The notes beneath the pieces were generated by a model. The model ran no database searches. It was not told where the DNA came from and saw nothing but the letters and a program-made list of their open reading frames with translations. 64,000 bases of DNA, from positions 558,001-622,000 of the forward strand of contig CADCXA010000007.1 in NCBI GenBank assembly GCA_902806565.1, read 5' to 3'. How positions within the stretch are numbered: position 1 is the first letter of the stretch; each line of letters starts with the position of its first letter. This stretch comes from Hypoxylon rubiginosum. Its lineage: Eukaryota > Ascomycota > Sordariomycetes > Xylariales > Hypoxylaceae. Shown here piece by piece: positions 46,087 to 57,371 of the stretch. A program made the position numbers and the translations under genes.

Positions 46087-47202
46087 CTACTTCCGATAGT
46101 CTCTAGGTGGGTATAAGGGGCCTCGCCCGGAGCTCCCCGCCTTGTACGCCGCTTCGTTCTTCTGGACTCGCTTGTCGACATTGTTCTGCTCCTTTGGGGG
46201 CTTCCGCTCCTCGAGGTCCTCCTCCACCAGCCAGTAATTTGCCGCGTCTGGCGGCACGAATAGCGTGGCTAGGACACACATCATCGTCAGGAAGGAATCA
46301 TTGCAGGCCTCGTGGCAAAGGTCGCGGCCGTCGCCGTCGTGGTGCGGTACGCCGAGCTTGTCGCATACGAAGGAGAGCGACTTTCCGTTATTGTCATGGT
46401 CCGCGCGCTTGGTGTATGCGGTCCACTTCTGCAAGTCCACAATGGAGTGGGCTCTCGCCCAGAATGCCTTGCCGATGCGCATGTCGGCGGTCCTCTCGGC
46501 GTCCCAAGCCCACGCCGCTATAACGATCTTTCGTTTGTAACCCACCGCCTTCTCTTGCTCGGTGAGGTTTCTGTTCTCCAGGCCCGTCCAGAACCCCTCA
46601 AGGTAGTTGTTCATGTTCTTGAGTTCGACCTGCTTAGTCTCCACGAACGCCCCTATGTACGGAGCGATCTTCCGCTTCCAGCCGGTGAGGTTGCGGTCTG
46701 GGTGGTAGTCCTTCACGACCACATCGTACACACGGACGATCCCGAGTTCCATCCAGCGCCTCCCGAATCGGCCAGGCGGCGTGTTGGCTATCTTGGCCTT
46801 GAGGCCCGACTTCTTCGTATCTTTCTTGACCTCCTTCAGAACGTCTCGAGTGTCGAGGACCGTCCAGCCGAATTGGACCGGAAATCTACCCGTCTTCGTG
46901 TCTCTGATCGTGCGGTTCGTGACTTGGTCTTTGATTGCTCGGCCGCCCCAGGTCCTTCTCGGCACATCCCAGACCATGCTGTTTCGAGAGCCGACCTCGA
47001 CATCTTCTACGACGAGGATGTACTGCTCGTCCAGAGGGGGCGGGGTAAAGTTCTTGTTTGACGTCAACTCCTCGTCGGTGAAGGATGCTGGCTTTCTGCC
47101 GGGGTACAAGAAGAACTGGCCTATCTGGTCCAGGGATGGTTTATTGTAGGTCCAGTTGTTGGTCTCCCAAGGATTTTTGTACGGGGTTGGAACTGGCGAC
47201 AT
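46087..47202 (-). CDS. Predicted DEDDh 3'-5' exonuclease-like protein
   Basis: This is a single-exon ORF of 371 residues. Three segments fit the DnaQ-like DEDDh exonuclease fold. Residues 61-70 (YILVVEDVEV) match Exo I as Asp67-x-Glu69. Residues 228-240 (IAAWAWDAERTAD) could supply the Exo II Asp234. Residues 297-302 (HEACND) fit the Exo III pattern His-x-Ala-x-x-Asp. Fungal relatives of yeast Gfd2/YDR514C have a comparable arrangement. The spacing is longer than usual because of a central insert (about 100-200, rich in Lys). The C-terminus is basic. There is no signal peptide. Enzymatic activity and the nucleic acid target are not evident. The start at 47202 is the first ATG after upstream stops. 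A dense tandem repeat sits in its promoter. It may be a lineage-specific gene, since it stands alone in a repeat-rich region. Confidence 0.6.
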   Translation of the reverse strand: MSPVPTPYKNPWETNNWTYNKPSLDQIGQFFLYPGRKPASFTDEELTSNKNFTPPPLDEQYILVVEDVEVGSRNSMVWDVPRRTWGGRAIKDQVTNRTIRDTKTGRFPVQFGWTVLDTRDVLKEVKKDTKKSGLKAKIANTPPGRFGRRWMELGIVRVYDVVVKDYHPDRNLTGWKRKIAPYIGAFVETKQVELKNMNNYLEGFWTGLENRNLTEQEKAVGYKRKIVIAAWAWDAERTADMRIGKAFWARAHSIVDLQKWTAYTKRADHDNNGKSLSFVCDKLGVPHHDGDGRDLCHEACNDSFLTMMCVLATLFVPPDAANYWLVEEDLEERKPPKEQNNVDKRVQKNEAAYKAGSSGRGPLYPPRDYRK

Positions 47203-47318
47203 CGTAGAGAGCAGCGGTAGGAGGTGGCGGTAGGAAGTGAAGAGATATAGTAGACGAGAGTTGTACGTGGGAGTGAAGGGTCTAATGCGCAGGGGGCTAG
47301 TGCTCGAGGGCGCGTTTA

Positions 47319-47449
47319 CAGAGATGTGAAGTTACAGAGACGTGAGGTTATAGAGATGTGAGGTTATAGATGTGAGGTTAGAGATGTGAGGTTAGAGATG
47401 CGAGGTTAGAGATGCGAGGCTATAGAGATGCTAGGCTATAGATGCGAGA
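47319..47449. repeat. Minisatellite in the promoter of the DEDDh-like gene
   Basis: About eight to nine imperfect copies of a 13-18-bp unit (GAGGTTAGAGATGTG and variants) lie 120-250 bp upstream of the start codon at 47202. Confidence 0.85.
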
Positions 47450-49440
47450 TTGCACAAACGAGGACGAGCAGACGCAGGGGCAGCTAGTCTTTTATATTTA
47501 TCTTGTGCATGAACTTCGTAGCCCGCGACGGAGATCTCGACGCGCGAATTCTACACAGGCGAGTCCGCCTCTTCTGTCACCCGAACACGCTTTCTGTAAT
47601 CCAAGTCGCAACTGAGATCTCGAAGCGGTCTACATTTCGGTCTCGACTCACCTGTACACCTCCGATGACCATTTCCTGCTGCGCCGACGGCACTGTGACG
47701 TCTCGTAGCGAACCATTCGCCACCCCTCCGATTATTTGCGGCCGCTGCTATTCGCTGGTGTCACAGTGCGAACGTATTCATCTAGCCCCCCACTAGCCCT
47801 ATAAGTCCTCTAGGTGACTCACAATCGTCTCAATTGTCCCACTTGGCCAGTACCGATTCTCGATTGAAGGCCGAGTCGTCCCATGTCGACCAATGCCGTC
47901 CATCGAATTAATAAAGCTCTCGAGGGTGCTTCGAGGTCCCAAGGTCAGATGCCGAGGCCAGGCGGCCGGACCCCTTTCTATTACCAGGCATCAATCAATG
48001 CGAATTTTGGTGAAGGCTAGATAATTTCATAATTACAAGTCCCAGTTCTGCGTATGTCGAAAATTAGCATTGCTGTGCTGTGTGTAAAATTTCGCACTCA
48101 TGTACCCCTTGTCGGGTAGGCGACGAGAATATCGCGAATAGCCTCAAATATCAATTGAATTGCAACGCGTGCGGGGTGCTGTCAGCTGTCCCGCCCCGGC
48201 TATCCCCACGAGCGTCTCACTGATACTCCAAAAGACTGTACGTACACATACCACGATTTGTACGGAATGGTGTTGAGGACTATTGATGGAATAAAATAGC
48301 TAGTTCAATGTGAAGATGAAATCCGTTCAACCGCTACCCATTTCCATTGGCGATAATTCGCCTGACGTGGAATTGAAAATTTCCATCAAGTTCATACCGG
48401 CGTTGGCGGACTGAGTCGTCCATCTTGATGCTCTTCTGATCTCGTGCGCGCGATACTTTGGCCGGATGTTCTCTCGTCTGACGATCCGGTCCGATCTTAC
48501 ATATTATTCGCAAGGTCTTGTCGTCGGCTCCGTCGTGTCTTTCGGGGTTCGGATGTCGTTGATATCATCACGTGATGTTCGCAACCAACGACACATCCCC
48601 TGGGCCAATAAGCCCGTCTCATTGGTGGATCTACGAGCTGCCAAAACTACTGATTTGTCCCATTTTTCCTATACGCCGGACGGGATATGAAGCCATCGTC
48701 AGTTATAGTGCGCCCTACACCCATTTACCAGCTATTTTTAGCATGTGCGCCCACCCTGGGGCCTGGGCACCGTTTACGAGACCTATGTATATTTCATATC
48801 GCGTATCGAGACGTCTTAGGTAATGTCAAGTGTCAAACGCAAATGTCCATCGTCGCCTCGGATCACTTGCACCTACCCACCTGGGCAGGCATACGCCTTT
48901 CCCCTCACAAACCTTAATATGAATTCCTGTGCTCTAATCTGCGCAATCTATCCGTAGTTTCCTCGTGTGCCTGGATACATTAGGTAGGTAGAGTCAGGTA
49001 GACCTCAACCTTAGCCATGGTGAAATCAATCCCCCCCTCCAGATTTCCCCTTCGTCTATCCTCTCCCCTCTCTCCTCCACACACGCATTTCTCATCTCAG
49101 TCACCTCAACACTGCGAGCTCCCATCTTCCATCTCCCATCAGTATCAGTATTGTATTGTTGTAGTTCGCTCATAATACATACGTATCTCTGTTCATTCTA
49201 GCCCCTTCATTGTCACGTACGCACTTCAGGTCACGAGCTCATGAGTCCTTACAACCTTGGTCGACCTCTTCTCGAAGCCGAGCTCCGAAGTGCTCAAGAA
49301 ATGGTTGCACGAACCCAGACAAGGGCCTACAGGTGCACGCGTTGAACGTTCCGGTACCCGATTTTCTTTTTTTCTTGTTATTTCACATGTAAGTCTGGCT
49401 AACACTACTTAGTCTATTACTGTCCGCCCTTTCGGTTATA
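47450..49440. other. Gene-poor region
   Basis: No supported gene is found between the promoter minisatellite and the acidic exon at 49441. ORFs at 47503-47796 and 48466-48917 overlap in different frames and lack domains. Confidence 0.45.
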
Positions 49441-49748
49441 GCGGGACAGCTTCGATCGCGGACTCTGCCGAAGACGACGATTTCCGCTTGATGACATGCT
49501 TTCCCAATGTAGACAATGACGACTCGAAGGATGAAGATTACATAGACGACGTTGATGACGACGATGATCGGACAATCGGGTACTCGACTCCAGCGCCGTC
49601 GCGCAAACGAGCTCGAGGTCCGGTATGTTCCACTCTTGGTTCCTCATTAGAAGGCGTCAGGAAACCAGTCGAAGAAGAAGCAGGTAAGTCTACTTTCTTC
49701 CATTTACCTCCATCTCATAATCATTCCTCTCCATCATACACCTCCTGA
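49441..49748 (+). CDS. Possible internal exon, acidic protein with nuclear-localisation-like motif
   Basis: A frame open from about 49441 encodes TASIADSAEDDDFRLMTCFP, then an Asp-rich run (DDVDDDDDRTIG) and the basic motif SRKRARGP. A pyrimidine-rich TTCGGTTATAG acceptor precedes it. A GTAAGT donor follows at about 49683, after EEEA. This looks like an internal exon of a larger, perhaps decayed, gene. No clear flanking exons or start codon were found. The type of protein is unknown. Confidence 0.35.
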
Positions 49749-49759
49749 AGCTGAAACTG

Positions 49760-49855
49760 TTGGCGAAGGAGCTCTGCTACCTATAGCGCTGCGAATTTTG
49801 AGGAAGAGGTCTGGGAGATTGGTACGGCGAACGTGTCTATTATCGAACGTCGTCC
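49760..49855 (+). pseudogene. Degraded copy 2 of the 43-kb HET-like fragment
   Basis: The nucleotide sequence from TTGGCGAAGG to TATTATCGAAC resembles 43086-43186 at roughly two-thirds identity, and one frame reads NFEEEVWEIGTANVSII against KFEGEPWDIGMVNASIS. Frames are broken by stops upstream. It lies about 80 bp after the acidic exon and might belong to the same decayed gene. Confidence 0.45.
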
Positions 49856-50080
49856 TAAATGAAAATCGCTTCCCAGTGCCAGGACCTTAGCCGTTGCCAT
49901 CCGGATATTGACACAGGCCTGTCGGTCACCCTTAGAGCCTCGATGGGAGTCACGGGCTTCTCCATGGCATGGATTGGTATATGGAAAGGGATAGTTAGTT
50001 TACATTATCAGCAAGCTTGTCGTCGTCTCTCGATTTGACTCATCTTTGTTGACTATCCTCCCTTCGCTTCTGGCATCTTG

Positions 50081-50137
50081 TGATTGCATCGTCCGCATCC
50101 GTAGCTGTGTCGCCTACGCTCGTGGCTGTACTGTCAA
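50081..50137 (-). repeat. Inverted dispersed repeat, copy 2
   Basis: The reverse complement matches 45846-45902 with four mismatches in 57 bases. On the minus strand the frame DLDSTATSVGDTATDADDAI continues open to a stop. Confidence 0.85.
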
Positions 50138-50275
50138 GATCAACCTTCATATATCTACCTCTCTTATAATTCGTTAAGCCAATTTCCCATGCGTTCTGCA
50201 ACAAGTTCGTCCCAATTGATCCAACCCTCTTGTATTACCTAGGTATATGTAGGTATCTGTAATTGAGTACCCACT

Positions 50276-50500
50276 CAGGAGGTTCCTGTCAACGGATTAG
50301 CTATGTAGGTTAGGGGATAGGGCTGGCTATGGGAGCTAAGGGTTGCTAGCTATAGGGGGCTAGGGGATTCTGTTAGTGGGTTAGCCATGTGGGCTAGGGG
50401 GTGAGCTAGCTGTGGGGCTACGGGGTGCTAACGAGGAGGTATGGGGCTAGGGGGTTCTTGTTAGTGGGCTAGCTATGGGGCGTGAGGTGCTAACTGGGCC
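50276..50500. repeat. G-rich degenerate tandem repeat (~85-bp unit)
   Basis: About 2.6 copies of a unit containing GGGCTAGGGG and TTAGTGGGCTAGC. Short TTAGGG-like motifs occur but are not in telomeric arrays. Confidence 0.7.
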
Positions 50501-53500
50501 CTCTAAATCTACCAAACTGACTGCCTGGTAACGTACAATACAACGACAAACTCTACGCAAGGCTCGTAATAACCTAACCATCTTGTCAAAAGTCTCATAG
50601 ATCCTAATCGCATTACATTACTATTCAATCTGCACTATTTTCAGTCCGCTACGATAAGCCTGAAGACGGCGCGGGCTGCGTTGCGATTCCCAATGCCGTA
50701 CGGAGTCGGAGCGGTCCCAAGGGATACTTGCAGATCCGAAAAGTCACGAAAGCTGCAGGACAAGCTATGACAAGATGAGGCCGATACCAATCAATTCCCC
50801 TAATTGAGAGCTGTAGAATCATACTAATTTCGTGTTGGAAGAATCCTGGCGTCGAACCCTATCTTGAGAATCTTCCATTAGCACTGAAGAGCGTCACGCT
50901 ATAAAACCTCGACGCGCATAGATGAAACCTATACCATTCGATTCCTTCTGACGAGGGCTACATGTACATGTGTATAAACTACAGATACGAGCTCGACTCG
51001 TATAGTTTGAGGCGACGGAGATCGAGAGGAATCCCAGGCCCGAGCCGAAACCTAGCACCACCCAAGACGCCTCGTGCTAACATCCGATGCCGTTGCGTGG
51101 CCGTGTAATTAATCGATATTCGTTCTGGTGGCAGGAGGACGTGTAGTAGACCCGATGGACGAGTTTGAAACGAATAGTACATTCCTCTACGTCCCTCAGC
51201 CACGTCGTATCGAATTGATGGTGTTGGCCGGACTGCGCTTGGACGTGTAAGTGGACACGGAAAATAGGGGTAGACTAACTGACATCAGAAACTCTTGTTA
51301 CCTTCGAGGCTACGACGAATTAAGGCGTTGCTGGCAAGATGGCTCAGTGGAATGGCAGGTCAGATCGTGAGATGCCCAGCAACATTGGAATACGCACCGC
51401 GTGGGATGCGGTACGACGACATTCGATTCGGCAACGCCTAGCAGCCGTACCATCACCGCCGATCCAAGTCTAGAGCCAGACGGTCCCGATGAATTGTAGG
51501 ACAGGTATTGACCCGAACCCCAAACAGCGCATCGCAGATTCGGCCCGAGTTACACGTCAAGCGATTACTGGCACTCCACGACAGGTCGCCAGCAGCCCGC
51601 CCTCGATTTCCCTGCTCTATCCAAGCCAGCGCAAAAGAAGCAAAGAGCGCAGAGTGTCTCTTCTCAACTGTAAGATCTCCTAGCTCTACCGGAAAGGCCT
51701 CTATTTTCAACGCGATGGAACGAACCGTCTGGATTAGTTGCGAACCACTTCCCCGACACGCAAGACAGGAGCAAGAAGCCGCCGCGGAAACCATACGAAA
51801 CGCAGACGCGCATGTGCTCTACATACGTTCATCTAGGGTACTGATTAAATAGGCATCGCCATCCTCGTCCATTCCCGCGTCCCGTTTCTCGCTCGCGATC
51901 CTAGCCAGCTACCTCGACCGCCTTCGAAAATTTAGCCACCCGCACGCCGGTCTGGTCGTTATAATAGCGGCGGGCCATCTTCTTTAATCGTACCTAGATA
52001 TACTATATTGCTATTCATTGCTCTTCATATTAACCTGTCTTCAAGGGGTAGCCCATGGTCACCCAGATATCAACGAGTCTACCAGAAGCCTAACCCCTAT
52101 TATGAGGACCCCTCATGCGCTGGGGCAGCGCACTTATGCCACGCCCGCTAACCCACAACCCTAAAGAAGCCCCCAAATCGCACGCCCTTAGGGCGCCAGA
52201 TGCCGAAGCCCCGATTGAAGTATCTAAGCAGACACGGAATCACTATACGGTACGCCCTAAAGACTAGGGGATAGCTTCTAAAGCCGCCGTGCAACTAATA
52301 TCTTAGCAGCGAACAACTTTCCACGTTTCCTGCCCCTGGGATACCACTTTTACGTACATCCTCAAGACGTTAAACCAGTGCCAATCGATCAATCAATTCG
52401 AAAAGCCGGCCAGCGGGCTCATCCTTCCAAATTCCCCGGCTCTTCCAACAATCGCGTCGTTGTCGTCAACTTTCTCCGCTACTTTCGGTGCTTTGATGGC
52501 TTCATTCGTCACAAGTAGCCGTCGAACATTGCCTACATCCTTCCGAGTTCGCTCAATCGCCGATGAGAATCCCGGCGACCACGAAGCTGGAAATTCGCCC
52601 AATGCGTTCACCGATCGAGTGGCTCTCAAGCCTGGGATGGTACTCGATCCGACGAGCGACCTAAGAGAAGTATTGCGAATAACATACCGAGAGCTAGGAA
52701 CTCGAAGATTGCATCCGAGACCCCGAGCAAGGCGCCAGACTACCACGAGAAACGTCAATGGGACTAGTCCTCTTGTCACTGGTCGAAATCCTTACAAGCA
52801 TGGGGTGTATACAAGACCGGTACGAAACTCGGCACCAGCTCCTCGGGTTTCCCCTTTTCTACCTACTCTATCGCAAGTCTGCGTAACAGTTGCATATCTC
52901 AACGCCTCTCAATACCACTTCGGGTAAGTCTCCCTTTCGAAACCTCGACGTTTAATATGTCAATCTTCTTCTTGGACAACGGGTCCGTCCGCGTGTCCAG
53001 AGGAGTTCTAGGAAATGCTCTTGCCCACGCACCTCCATGGCACGCAGAAACACAGACTGACCGCGTCAAGGCCCTTTTCCAGTCGCAGCAAACTCCTCAC
53101 ATACCTCCGCCAATACCACGCCACCTCGTTCCAGCGCAATCCGCCCACATGATCTTTGTAGATTGACCGCAACAACAGCATCTCGACCAGGTTCAATCTC
53201 AGTGTCGGTTGATCCACTGCTTGCCGAGATGCGATCTGCACCACGCCGACGATAGGATGGACTCGTCCTCTCCGCCCAATTCAGAGCACAAGCCTTCCAG
53301 CCCAGTCACCTTGCCCCTGCATCCTTTGATTGTTACAGTCAAAACTACAGATTCTTCCATCCGCTGCTAACTCCAAGTCCAGGGTCTGCCGGTGGGATTT
53401 GCACCACTATGGAAGCTGAAGGCAGCGAAGTAGAGGTGAGAGGCATCTTTTATCGCCGACGTACCTACATATCGTCCCAAAGTCTGATCTAACGTATCTA

Positions 53501-53694
53501 CCGTCCCCGAGACGTGACAGTTTCGTTCATGGGTTACTGGGAATGGCGAGGGAATGTCCTGGGAGATCGAGAGCGGACCGACGATGGACGTCCACGGTTG
53601 ATCCCAAGGCTACCAACTTCGAATACCTCTTCATTATGACTACGACGTGGCGAGGTGCCAAGGGTTAGAGCGATTCCCGACCGTTCACGACCTC

Positions 53695-53760
53695 GTCTTC
53701 GCCAACACCCTACTTCTTCGCCAACACCCTACTTCCTCGCAAACGCCTTATTTCCTCGCG
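53695..53760. repeat. Short 22-bp tandem repeat
   Basis: Three degenerate adjacent copies of CGCCAACACCCTACTTCYTCG. Confidence 0.75.
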
Positions 53761-54520
53761 AATCCACGCCCGTCGGCGCAAGCCTGTGTCGACAACATTC
53801 GTCCTTCGAGTATGAACCCACCAACACCACGTACCGCATATACCCGATGCCCCTAGCACATCGTCACGAGCTGTTCCTTTGACAACCAATATTCATAAAG
53901 AAAAGCGGTCGTGGATTGTCGCACAGCAGTGGTACACTATGTTTCCAGAGATTCCCGCATTATCATCACATGTACTAGGTTAGCCCGACTGCTTGTAACT
54001 GGTACGAAAATAGATCACGTCGTGTCCACATAAGGGGCGGCGATGTAACGCAATACAGGGTAGAGTACCACTTAGATAGCCTCACCTCCGTGCAACGTCC
54101 CACGGCATAATGTTCCGCAGCGTAATCTAATTTGGAGGATATTGTACAGCTTCTTCGTGTCCATCCTCCTCCATCCTACACCAATGCTGTACGTTCCGTT
54201 CGTCATAGGTAACAACCTTAAGATCAGTAAGTGAAGTAGATGGTGAAAGGAGGTATCAGCAAGACGCAAGCTCGGAGCATAGTCGAATTCTGCTCTGAAT
54301 AAAGCAGATAAGGTCCAGTGCTCGGTATGATCCATGCCACCAACTTCGCCGTCGTAGTATATTAGATACCGCCATCCCTACCTCGTCTCATCACATCAGA
54401 CCTGACGGCCACCCCAGCGTTTTCCACATCATCATGTGTTCCTTTACGATTTGATTCGTAGGAGACATCTGAGAAGGACTTTCTCTATGCATTATAGAGT
54501 AGATAGTCTATATGTAGCCC

Positions 54521-54588
54521 TGCACGCCGCGTACCCCTACGGAGGTCTTGATCATTCCTCCTTGCCACGGCGTTGAATATAACAACAA
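54521..54588. repeat. Dispersed repeat copy B
   Basis: Resembles 40082-40144. The 3' part, CCTTGCCACGGCGTTGAATA, differs from the other copy by C/T and G/A changes, as in repeats mutated by RIP or by deamination. Confidence 0.6.
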
Positions 54589-55364
54589 TCACATCAGACG
54601 TCAGCCTCTCTCTGTAGGATCCGACATGCTCATCTACCTACTTTCCAGTCATTGCCAACAGAAACTAGACCTAACGATGTCAATACCGATAAGAAAACCC
54701 TTGCGAGTCCCGTAGTTCATAACTATAAAGGAGTGAGGCTACACAAGCGGGTAGGATCTCGCAGCCCCGTCTCTCGGTTTCTTTCCCGTCTAAGGAGCGA
54801 GTCAGAAGGCCGGATCCAAGGCCCAGCGCATCACGGTACTTGACAGACGGCGTACAAGCTTCAAGATTTATGTCACGAAGCCAACCATGTGATAGGAAAA
54901 CAACCATGCTGCTGCACGAGGAGCTACAAACCTAGGGGCTACCAAGTTCCATGCATATACAGGACGTCAGCACAAGAGCACCTACATATCAAGAGGCCTA
55001 GCTCACAATAACCTCCTTTCTTCATACTCATAAACCTATAACCCCTATCCAGGCCCCTTAGCCCCTATCAACACACGACTTGGTCAACCAATACAGTCCA
55101 ATGTAAAGGCCACAATCTGACCAATCGATTATCTTTATATCTACGTTGAGTATACGATTCCACGGTTTCTGTTCAACTAACTATCATTATGTGTGTCTTG
55201 GCCATTTAAGCCGGTGCGCCGGTGAGTCTGTCCCGCGGGTAAGAGACAGATGGCAATGAAGCAGTGGTAATCTCGGATTACATGGCGAAGTGACACACAT
55301 GCTTGACTTGGAGTTGGATCACTCAACTCTCCTCTTCGGGACTGACTAGCGATAAAGACCTAGC

Positions 55365-57371
55365 TCATCTTAGATTACATGCCTCCTTGATCAAGTCCGC
55401 TGCTCTTTCGGCGAACGCATACACCGTAGCCTGCAGGTTGGCCGTGCTCATCAAGGGAATCGCGCTCGAATCTACAATACGGAGGTTGGCAGTCCCGTAG
55501 ACCTTGAGTGCGCTATCTACGACGCCGTTCATCCTTTTCGGTAGCACTGCAGAGTAATAGATTAGTAGTTTTCCAGTATGAAGCATGATGATTCATCTCG
55601 TTCAGACCTTGACAGCTGGAACGGCAGAATCTCAGGGGTTACAAATAGCAACTTAAAAGGGGAAAGGGGTGTCGATAAATGTGAGACGCATACTTGCACA
55701 GCTACCCCCTAGATGCCACATCGAGTTCGAATTCTTCTGTACCCATCTCTTCGCGGTTTCTAGATCGGTCAGGTTTGAAGCCGGGTCACTGTGGATGATT
55801 GGATGCTTAAGTAGATCGGTAAGAGGGGCCGAACGAGCAAGTGTTTCGATGTAGAGCATATGCTCCGCGAATAAATCTAGGTCCAGCGGGTTCGACAGGT
55901 AATTGGGGTCGACGATAGGAGCTGCTGATATATCCTTAGAACCAATATGGACGCTGCCACGAGAGAGAGGTTGGGAAAGCATAACACAGAGGGTCAAAGT
56001 CCCGGAACCAGGTTCAGGGGGGCCACCCCATGGTCCGATGAACGAAAGATAAGCACCGGAGGCTTGTTTCGGGTCGAGGAGACCTTTCTCGGCTATTTTA
56101 TAGTACGCCTGAGCTCGAATCTGGTCAGGCCCATCACCAGGGGCGGGGGGGTTGTCCTGAAGCAGTTTCTTCAGTCGTTTCTGACCTTCCCCAGAGATGT
56201 GCTCCATTATAGGGAGATATGCGTACGTGTAGACTCCCATCGAGGTGAGCAAACCGGTCTGGCGCCCGGCGAAGTCCTTGGCAGCCTGCTCTCCTACGGA
56301 TGGGTCCAGGATGAGAGGATCGAGTGTTTCCAGGTCGTCTACCGCCCCGAAGCTGGTGGTGTTGACTAGGTGGTCGAAAAGGTTCTCGCCAACCCCCGGA
56401 AGATCGATGACGGGCTCGATACCGTGCTTTTCCAAGAACCTCGCATTGCCGACGCCGGATAGCTCCAAGACCTTGGGCGACTGAAGGGCACCTGCGGCGA
56501 GAATGACTTCCTTGCTACAGGTGACTTCCCGGTGCTCACCATTGTAGTTATAAACGACTCCGGTAGCCCTCTTCTGGTCTTCGCCGTCGAACCGAATCCT
56601 TTCGACAGTTGCATTGGTGAGTACGTGCAAGTTCTTTCTCGCTCTATTGGGATGGTAGTATGCCGTGGCGGCAGAAGTTCTCTCCTTCGTGACTGGGTCG
56701 ACAGTTGCGAGACAGGAGAAACTTCCCTGGGCCCCATCGATGAAGGGATCCTGTGTCTGATAATGCCCGTTGGCTCGAAATGTGTCTGCCCACGCCTTCC
56801 TGATCGGATGGGACGGGTTTCCAGGGAATGAGGTGGGAAGAGGGCCGTGTGCGCTACTATGACCGGTCCAGCCGTCGATCCCGAGTTTCACTGCCAACGA
56901 GTCATCGACAGGGGGAGTAGTGTATGCCTTGGCGTAGTAGGGGCTAAATGTTTCCCAATCCCAGCCGCTGTTTCCGAGAGACGAGCCCCAGTGGTCGATC
57001 ACAGCTGGGTTGCACGGGACGAATACCTGAGCATTGATGGAACTAGAACCTCCAAGGATCTTACCCTGGCTGACACCAATGGATCTACCACCGAGTAATG
57101 GCTTCGAAAGGTTCAGGTTAGATTTCTCGGCCTGATATGTAGTAGAGTGATATGCACAAACCTGCGCCTCGGTCCGGAAGCCCCAATCCATATCAGTGCC
57201 CTGCAAAGATACCCAAGAAGCTGGAATCTTGATTCGCGGATCCGAGTTGGTATCGGCACCGGCTTCTAGGACTAGAACTCGCTGTCTCGGGTCTTCGGAA
57301 AGTCGAGAAGCAACTACTAGCCCAGCCGTACCGCCGCCGACGACAATAAAGTCATATGTGTCTGAGGACAT
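55365..57371 (-). CDS. GMC-family FAD oxidoreductase (aryl-alcohol oxidase/choline dehydrogenase-like)
   Basis: Two exons, 57371-55694 and 55546-55365, give 619 residues. The intron (GTATGC..CTCTGCAG, 147 bp) splits a Met codon so that GSCA-M-LPKRMNG is continuous. The N-terminus DFIVVGGGTAGLVVASRLSE (6-25) binds FAD. The GMC signatures GKILGGSSSINAQVF and AAGALQSPKVLELSGVG are present. The catalytic pair is His553 (MWHLGGSCAM) and Asn596 (TANLQATVYAFAERAADLI). GMC enzymes oxidise alcohols or sugars and reduce O2 or a quinone. The substrate cannot be assigned. There is no signal peptide from the chosen ATG at 57371. The upstream frame to 57461 lacks an ATG. An intracellular role, possibly in secondary metabolism, is likelier than a secreted glucose oxidase. 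Confidence 0.88.

Larger units (their letters stand above)
49870..55364. other. 5.5-kb gene-poor accessory region
   Basis: No intact gene is supported. ORFs at 52393-52927 on both strands and 53647-53882 have no recognised domain. A G-rich repeat and two dispersed repeat copies are listed separately. A segment near 53695-53735 has three copies of a 22-bp CGCCAACACCCTACTTC-type unit. Confidence 0.45.

Noticed and set aside
46312..47061. 249-residue plus-strand ORF opposite the DEDDh-like gene
   Set aside because: Shadow frame; its composition follows the antisense of the called gene.
50276..50500. Telomere-like TTAGGG array
   Set aside because: Only scattered G-rich motifs in an 85-bp degenerate unit, not a hexamer array.
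51337..51385. tRNA-like GGCTCAGTGG segment
   Set aside because: No T-arm (GGTTCRANYCC) or matching acceptor stem is present at the right spacing.
52393..52927. Overlapping ORFs of 128 and 155 residues
   Set aside because: Arg/Thr/Pro-rich with no recognised domain; opposite-strand frames are open over the same bases.
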